Notes under the pieces: model-generated | What the model was told of the DNA's origin: nothing | What the model saw: the letters and a program-made list of their open reading frames with translations, nothing else | The model's database searches: none | Program-made: the position numbers and the translations under genes | Shown: in pieces, positions 58,265 to 64,000 of the stretch | How the letters are laid out: the number at the start of each line of letters is the position of its first letter | How positions within the stretch are numbered: position 1 is the first letter of the stretch | Assembly (NCBI GenBank): GCA_021234155.1 | Contig: JAJEKV010000003.1 | Coordinates: 10,852,413 to 10,916,412, forward strand | Origin: Isoetes taiwanensis | Lineage: Eukaryota > Streptophyta > Lycopodiopsida > Isoetales > Isoetaceae | Reading direction: 5' to 3' | Length of the DNA stretch: 64,000 bases

Positions 58265-59827
58265 TTCTTCGTTACGCCTATATAATTCCAACTTCTGTGT
58301 TAGAACAAATCACTGCATACATCAATAACATCAACAACCTCGACAAAATCATCTCTATTCAAGGAACTATTGATTAACATCTTATGCTCACTACCATTTA
58401 ACATCATATGCCACTTTTTTATACCTTTATAATTCCACTTTTATACCTTAAGAAATCTAAGCTTCACGTAACAACTTTATATGCCCTTTTTCTAATTCTT
58501 GTTGTATTCCTTGTTTGGGTCCCATAGGTCAATTGGTCTCCGTGGACGATAAAAATCAAACCAAATCAATTCAATTCAATTCAATTCTAAGCAATATACA
58601 TATGACACGACCTACATGTCTTGTCACGGTTAGAGGCAAGATTACAGCTTGAACATGTATTTCCATTCTTTGCTCTATTAGACTTGTCCTTATGCTTTTG
58701 CAATCCTTGCCCCATGACGAGGACCATAGATTTCTTCAGAGCAATTTTCATAAAGGTATCAAGTATTGTATTGTTTTGAAGTAGCAAAATTTTGATTGAT
58801 TGTGAAAACATGACTTTGAAGTATGATTTAAGCCACTTCACCCTCGGGCCATGGAGGGCAACCCTCCGTGCGCAGCACCTTGTTTTTTCCCGCTTACTCT
58901 TCCGTAGTTCTAATCTCTGTGCAATTTGCATGGGTATGGAGTGGTTAATAGAGCAAAAAGACCTTTGTCATGCTTAGTAAGACCCAACAACTTTGCATGC
59001 TCCTTGCGAATATACCCATTTTTATATGGAAGCATCTTATCAATTTTATGGCCATATGTAAAGTCAAGCTTCGTCTAATCTTAATACCATGGCATACAAA
59101 AAACAAGTCAACATCGCCTAGTTTGATGATGTATTATTTTATTGATGAATTATTCTTTACATTGACTTTAGCCCATGCTTTCCACCTAATTCAGGGAGTC
59201 CAATGAATCATGATGATGCTCATAAGTTGAGTTTACTCGACTATTGCATTCTACCCCCATAGAACGATGCTTGAGATAGTCATCAGACTAGATCCTCACT
59301 GTCGGTTGGCGGTGTAAGCGACAAATTAGGAAAGAAATACCTCTCAATGTGGACCTAGATGGGACAGGAAATCAATGAAGCAACATGCTGAAGGGAATCT
59401 AAGGCAACTGCATAGAGATAGATATAAGGCGAAGATATAGGCTAGGGTGTTTTTAGGAATACAGTTAGGGCCCCGATGCGGTGGCATGAACAGGTTGTTG
59501 AGGTATCCCCATAGGGGTGAAAGAGCTTATAAGTGAAGACAAGCGTTTTCTTGAGCGCTTAACCATTGCAAACATTGCCAAGCCAAGGAACTAGATCCTA
59601 AACCAACCTTTAAGATTTATAGAGCCTAATCTTAATAGTCTAAAACACCCCTCTTCCATTGCTCCATCTCATCCGTCCATTTCCTTGCAGAGCTTAATAG
59701 TTATATTACCATCGTTTTCCCAAGCTCCATCATCCCCACCTGCTGCTCAAGCTCGGGCGGCCATTGATTTGTGCCCCTCGCCGGATTCCAGCATCTCGGT
59801 AAAGCTTCACCTTCTCGATCCTGTACA
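58265..59827. other. Intergenic region upstream of the DA1-type gene
   Basis: No gene is recognised. The segment 58845-58890 is the inverted relative of 41830-41875. The C/T-rich stretch at 59640-59780 probably belongs to the 5' leader of the gene starting at 59828. Confidence 0.45.
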
Positions 59828-62800
59828 ATGGGGCAAACTGCCTCCGTTATGAGCCCATTTGATGACATTTTTGTTCAGGTATTCCCCCTGCTCTGTTATT
59901 CTAGTAATGCATTCTGTAGCTGTAATTGGGGCATTGGTTGTTGATTTTAAAAATGTTTCTGGGAATTGGGTTTGTTTTTCCGATCAATTGCCTGTGGGAC
60001 GGCTTCCAGTCAGGAAGATTCCTTGGCTATTTAACGACAAAGCTTTATGTGTTTTGGCGCAATTCATTGCCGCGTCTGAAGGTAATAATCTGATAATTGA
60101 TATCAAGTTGGCAGTTTTTGGATGGGGCTGCTCGCCTTTGTTCAGAAACAGAATTAATCGATTGGTTATGTCTTTGCTTTGCTTCGCTAGTTCGTTTGTT
60201 TTCCCTGGCCTTCTCATTTGCATTCTAGAAGCATTAGAAATGGACAGAAGGGGACAACCCTTCTAGCATTGAGTGATAAAACAGTCATTTGTGAACAGAT
60301 GAGACTCTCCAGCTAACATCCACTAAGTTCTGGCACATGATGCTATAAATGTTCTTCCTTTATGCCAGTATAAAACATTTGGATATGGAATCTCAATTTT
60401 GGAAAGGAATTGAAGTACTCTGAAACCAAACCAAGCACTTTGAGATCCCGTTAGGTCTAGACCTAACTGAAGTATGTTAATCGTTGCTTCCAGCCAATGA
60501 CCGTCCCCATATCACCTTTTTTCTTTTATATATTGGATATTCAAAGGTTCCCTAGAAGGTCCAACACTGAGAAAGTTTTATCTGATAACAGGATCGAGTA
60601 GGTGGAGCACATGAGGCGTTTGATCATTCAGATGATGAAAGTAAGTAGACTGAACTGGTGTCCGAAGTTTTCCAAATGTCTGTGCAGAAAGAAATAAAAC
60701 AAAAAAATATGTCTAACGAAGTACACAATTTGTCATCAGATACTCATGCATTTTAACTAAAAGGATCTGTAAGAAAGTCATTATAACATTCTTAGGGCTC
60801 ACTTCAACCAACTGTTGTAATTTTATGCTCAATATGCCTACCCATTGCAAATGGCTAGCCACTTATCTCATAAAGTTTCCTTGTCTGCATTCCATTGTTG
60901 TATCTAAAAAGGATATTCTATGTCATTGCAATTCGTGTTCAGGAAGGGGCAGCTCATCAAGACAAGAGTATGATGAGGATTTAGCTAAAGCTGTTCAAGC
61001 TAGTCTAGATTTAAGGGATCCTCCATCAAGTTCAAGCAGGACACGGTAACATACAAACCCATTCGTAGAATCAAAATTCTTGGTCCTGAAAGTAAATATT
61101 TTGGTGCTGAACTCCTGAAGAATATACTTGTTGCATATCAAAATGAACAGACTCATATATCTGCCATCAAGGCAGTTTAAAAGAGCACACTGTAGATTAA
61201 GTATATCCATCTCTCAAAGCTGCAAATTAATGCAAACAGTTCTGGGTAGACTCTTTGGATGACTCTGTATATGTCAGTTCCATTTTAGTCGCAACAAGAG
61301 AGGCACGAATTTTATGATGCAATTGAATCAACCAAATCAGCTATAAACTTTGTATTCTGTTGCTTTCTGTCTGCAGGTTGTTTGCCTCTTTTTTTTTCCT
61401 TTTCTTCTTAAGTAAAAATAACATCATGAAGTAGAACCTTAATTCTTCAGTTTATTTGGTTAGGATTGGAATCACTACAATGTTGATGAAGAATCTAAGG
61501 AGACTACTGGAGATAGCTTTAAGACATAATGTGAAGAAAAAAGCTTTGGTTAACTGCAGCCTACCTATAAGACCTATAAGGGAAGAACAACCTACCATCA
61601 TGTATGGCATTCTCTTCTTTTCTTTTTTTTTTTACTCTATAAGCTGGCCTCTGAACCCAAACGGCATTAGCACACTAATGATCATGCAACAAGATTATCC
61701 AGCAATGTGGCATCAGTTTACTGATGCTATTTGCCTGCATTAATACATGAATATTCAAGAACGTGATTGATGGGCAGAGAGTGGTAGATCTGGAATGAGA
61801 AAGACAACATTTTGTGTCTACGTTATGGTGATGCATATTCATTAAGCTGAGCATGGCCCACTGTTCTAATATGAAATGTGATCACTTTATCTTCTTATGT
61901 CTCACAATTCTTGATTTTAGGCAAGTATGTGCTGGGTGCAACCGAGAGATTGGCCCTGGAAGGTTCTTGAGTTGCATGGGATCAACATGGCATCCAGAAT
62001 GTTTTTGCTGCAAGGCTTGTTCAATGCCAATAACTGGCTCTCAGGTATGGTTTCGTATGCTAGTTTCTCTTTGATATTATTTAAATGGTGGGTTATTTGA
62101 GAGCAGGTTAACAGTATACTTCTGTTTTTGCAGTTTGCTTTATCAGGACATGACCATTATCACCGAGAATGTTATAAAGATCTTTTCCATCCAAAATGTG
62201 AAGTCTGTTTTAAATTTGTGAGTCCCGAACCTCTCATATTCCAACATAGACATAACGTGCATTAATAAGAGACCTGAAAATGTGCCTCAAATGATTTGCA
62301 TCCTTATTAGAGTAGGAACCTGAACAAGAAATAGCTTAAGTGCAATAACGAAATCAGAATTGGCAAAAGAAGCTGGGCACATTATCAGATATCCCCAACC
62401 TCATTTGTCATTTTAAATTATCGGGACAGAGATTGATCCTTATTAGTATAGATTCTCTGGTTATTAGTTGCATCCGTATTAGACTGATCAAGGAAGCTAC
62501 CACAGAATAAACTCAAACTCAATCAGAATTGATGTATAAATTGGGCACTTTGCAGATACCACCAAATTCTGCTGGTCTAATAGAATATCGGGCACATCCC
62601 TTTTGGGGACAGAAATACTGTCCTGTACATGAGAATGACGGCACGCCTAGATGTTGCAGCTGTGAACGAGTAGAGGTAAAGAATAAGGTTTTGCTTGCAA
62701 TAAAAATGTTAACTGTGTTGCAAAAAATATGGTCGGGTTTGTTTTCTCGTTAAGAGTTTTGTCAAAAATAAATAATTTAAAGAAAATGACAAGGACAACT

Positions 62801-63985
62801 AAAATATCTCAAAACTCGAATTAAATGAAAAGCAAGTCTTTCTATTGCTGATTTCAATCATGTTTGCAGGCACGGAATCTGCCATATGTAAATTTAGGTG
62901 ATGGACGAAAAATATGTCTGGAATGCTTGGATTCAGCAGTGATGGATACACACGAATGTCAGCCACTTTACCATGAAATTTTAGACTTCTACGAGGGCAT
63001 GAACATGAAAATTAAACAGTCTGTTCCTATGCTTCTTGTCGAGAGACAAGCTTTGAATGAAGCTCGTGAACATGAAAAAGATGTAAGCAAACACTTAAAT
63101 AATGCATTATTCTCTCATAAACCCTGTAAAAATAGGTATGGTTTTACCAATTGCTTGCTATTCTTATTGTACTGTGTTATAGGGTTATCATCACATGCCA
63201 GAAACACGTGGGCTCTGTCTATCAGAAGAGCAAACTGTTAGCAGTGTAAGAACTCCAAAAACCACTTGAAATATAATAATCATCGAGTGATAACTAGTTT
63301 TAAATTAATTAAGAACTTTTGCAGGTTTACAGAAAACCAAAATCTTCTAAACACAACACAGTTATAGTAAGAACGGAATCAAAAAGGCTAACACGGCATT
63401 GTGAGGTCACCGCCATACTTGTCTTATATGGTCTGCCTAGGTATGCTGTTGCTCTTGTTTACAAGAAATGCATAGAGAAAGTTATTTGAGAAAAGTCATA
63501 TCTATATCTGCAGACTATTAACTGGATCGATCCTTGCTCATGAGCTAATGCATGCCTGGCTACGTCTCAATGGTACCATAAATTTCCAAGCAATCTCATA
63601 TTTTTATACAATATTTATGGAAAACTGTTATCTATAGTCTGATTGTTAATTCTCCTTTCATTTTGTTAAAAAAAGGATTTAGTGATACGCTGATTCATGA
63701 CATGCAGGTTTTCCACACCACTTACCCTCGTCCGTTGAAGAAGGCATTTGTCAAGTAATGGCACATATGTGGCTGGAAACACAAATTGGTAACAGCTCCA
63801 GTGGAAAGTCAAAGCCTGTAGGAATTAAGAATAATAGATTTCAAGAGTTTTTCCTACATCAAATAGCAATGGATACGTCCCCAGCCTATGGTGATGGGTT
63901 TAGACTTGGACACCAATCGGTTGTGCAATATGGACTCAGCAGAACATTAGACCACATTCGGTTAACAGGATCATTTCCCGTTTAA
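59828..63985 (+). CDS. DA1-type protein: UIM, LIM domain and zinc peptidase
   Basis: Twelve exons with GT-AG introns can be placed: 59828-59878, 60592-60640, 60943-61045, 61464-61601 (less certain), 61921-62044, 62134-62217, 62556-62675, 62870-63082, 63183-63245, 63325-63440, 63514-63572 and 63708-63985. Phases agree throughout and give 465 codons (419 without exon 4). The protein starts MGQTAS, an N-myristoylation-type start. A ubiquitin-interacting motif follows ([15 protein letters not shown]), then a LIM domain ([18 protein letters not shown]) and the family's second zinc region (YCPVHE, RCCSC). The C-terminal peptidase has HELMH as catalytic metal site and a conserved Glu in [11 protein letters not shown]. 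It ends [12 protein letters not shown], close to the DA1 C-terminus. DA1 proteins are ubiquitin-activated peptidases that limit cell proliferation and organ size. Only one UIM is seen, whereas Arabidopsis DA1 has two. Nothing is broken. Confidence 0.93.
61464..61601 (+). other. Possible exon 4 of the DA1-type gene
   Basis: The segment follows TTGGTTAG and precedes GTATGG. It is open in the frame set by exons 3 and 5 and keeps phase on both sides, but skipping it also keeps phase. It would add 46 residues ending [14 protein letters not shown] just before the LIM domain. The composition (basic, few conserved motifs) leaves doubt; it could be alternatively spliced or intronic. Confidence 0.45.
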
Positions 63986-64000
63986 CAGAACTACAACATC

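Overview
The window looks like nuclear DNA of a land plant. The evidence is a complete, intron-containing DA1-type LIM/peptidase gene at the right end, plant-specific gene remnants (dirigent, phytocyanin, LRR receptor, sarcosine oxidase), a tRNA-derived SINE, and plant Ty1/copia, Ty3/gypsy, LINE, MULE and hAT elements. The species cannot be fixed from this sequence. About three quarters of the recognisable content is mobile DNA, and only the DA1-type gene (59828-63985, + strand) looks intact.

Left part (1-32990) is a nest of retroelements. A short-internal LTR element ('LTR-A': U5 end TGTGAC/GTCACA, PBS at 17700, internal part of about 470 bp) carries an array of 843-bp tandem repeats. A second array of the same unit sits inside the reverse transcriptase of a chromovirus. 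That chromovirus now lies in three blocks: LTR-gag-PR at 31139-32990 (+), PR-RT at 22426-23230 (-), and RT-RH-IN-chromodomain-LTR at 5337-8491 (+). Its two LTRs are still flanked by the same 5-bp target duplication, GGCAC. One inversion between the two arrays accounts for the broken LTR-A element, the broken RT and the inverted target duplication AAAGG/CCTTT. A second inversion (about 23231-32990) accounts for the remaining block. A copia element (10471-17043) sits in an inverted LTR-A pair and itself holds a 1.8-kb poly(A) retroposon. A second copia element (24690-30150) sits inside a MULE (24329-30941) that carries an LRR-gene fragment, i.e. a Pack-MULE.

The chromovirus shows the hallmark of self-primed reverse transcription. 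Twelve bases just inside the 5' LTR are the exact complement of twelve bases lying 32 nt downstream of the LTR TATA box, where the transcript should start. This is the Tf1/sushi arrangement and not the tRNA-Met PBS seen in the other elements here. I consider it the most interesting signal in the window.

Middle part (33000-53000) is AT-rich and gene-poor. It holds an exon-like tandem duplication, a hAT MITE with 8-bp TSD, two poly(A) retroposons, a broken single-exon sarcosine/pipecolate oxidase gene, and a 5'-truncated L1-type LINE split by a 2.9-kb insertion of unknown class. Four retroposon tails (11658, 39610, 46274, 47049) are all on the minus strand and share a similar 3' end, as if mobilised by one LINE family.

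Right part (53000-64000) holds a decayed locus in which a dirigent-like protein runs directly into a membrane-anchored phytocyanin, a SINE with 9-bp TSD, some unassigned ORFs, and the DA1-type gene.
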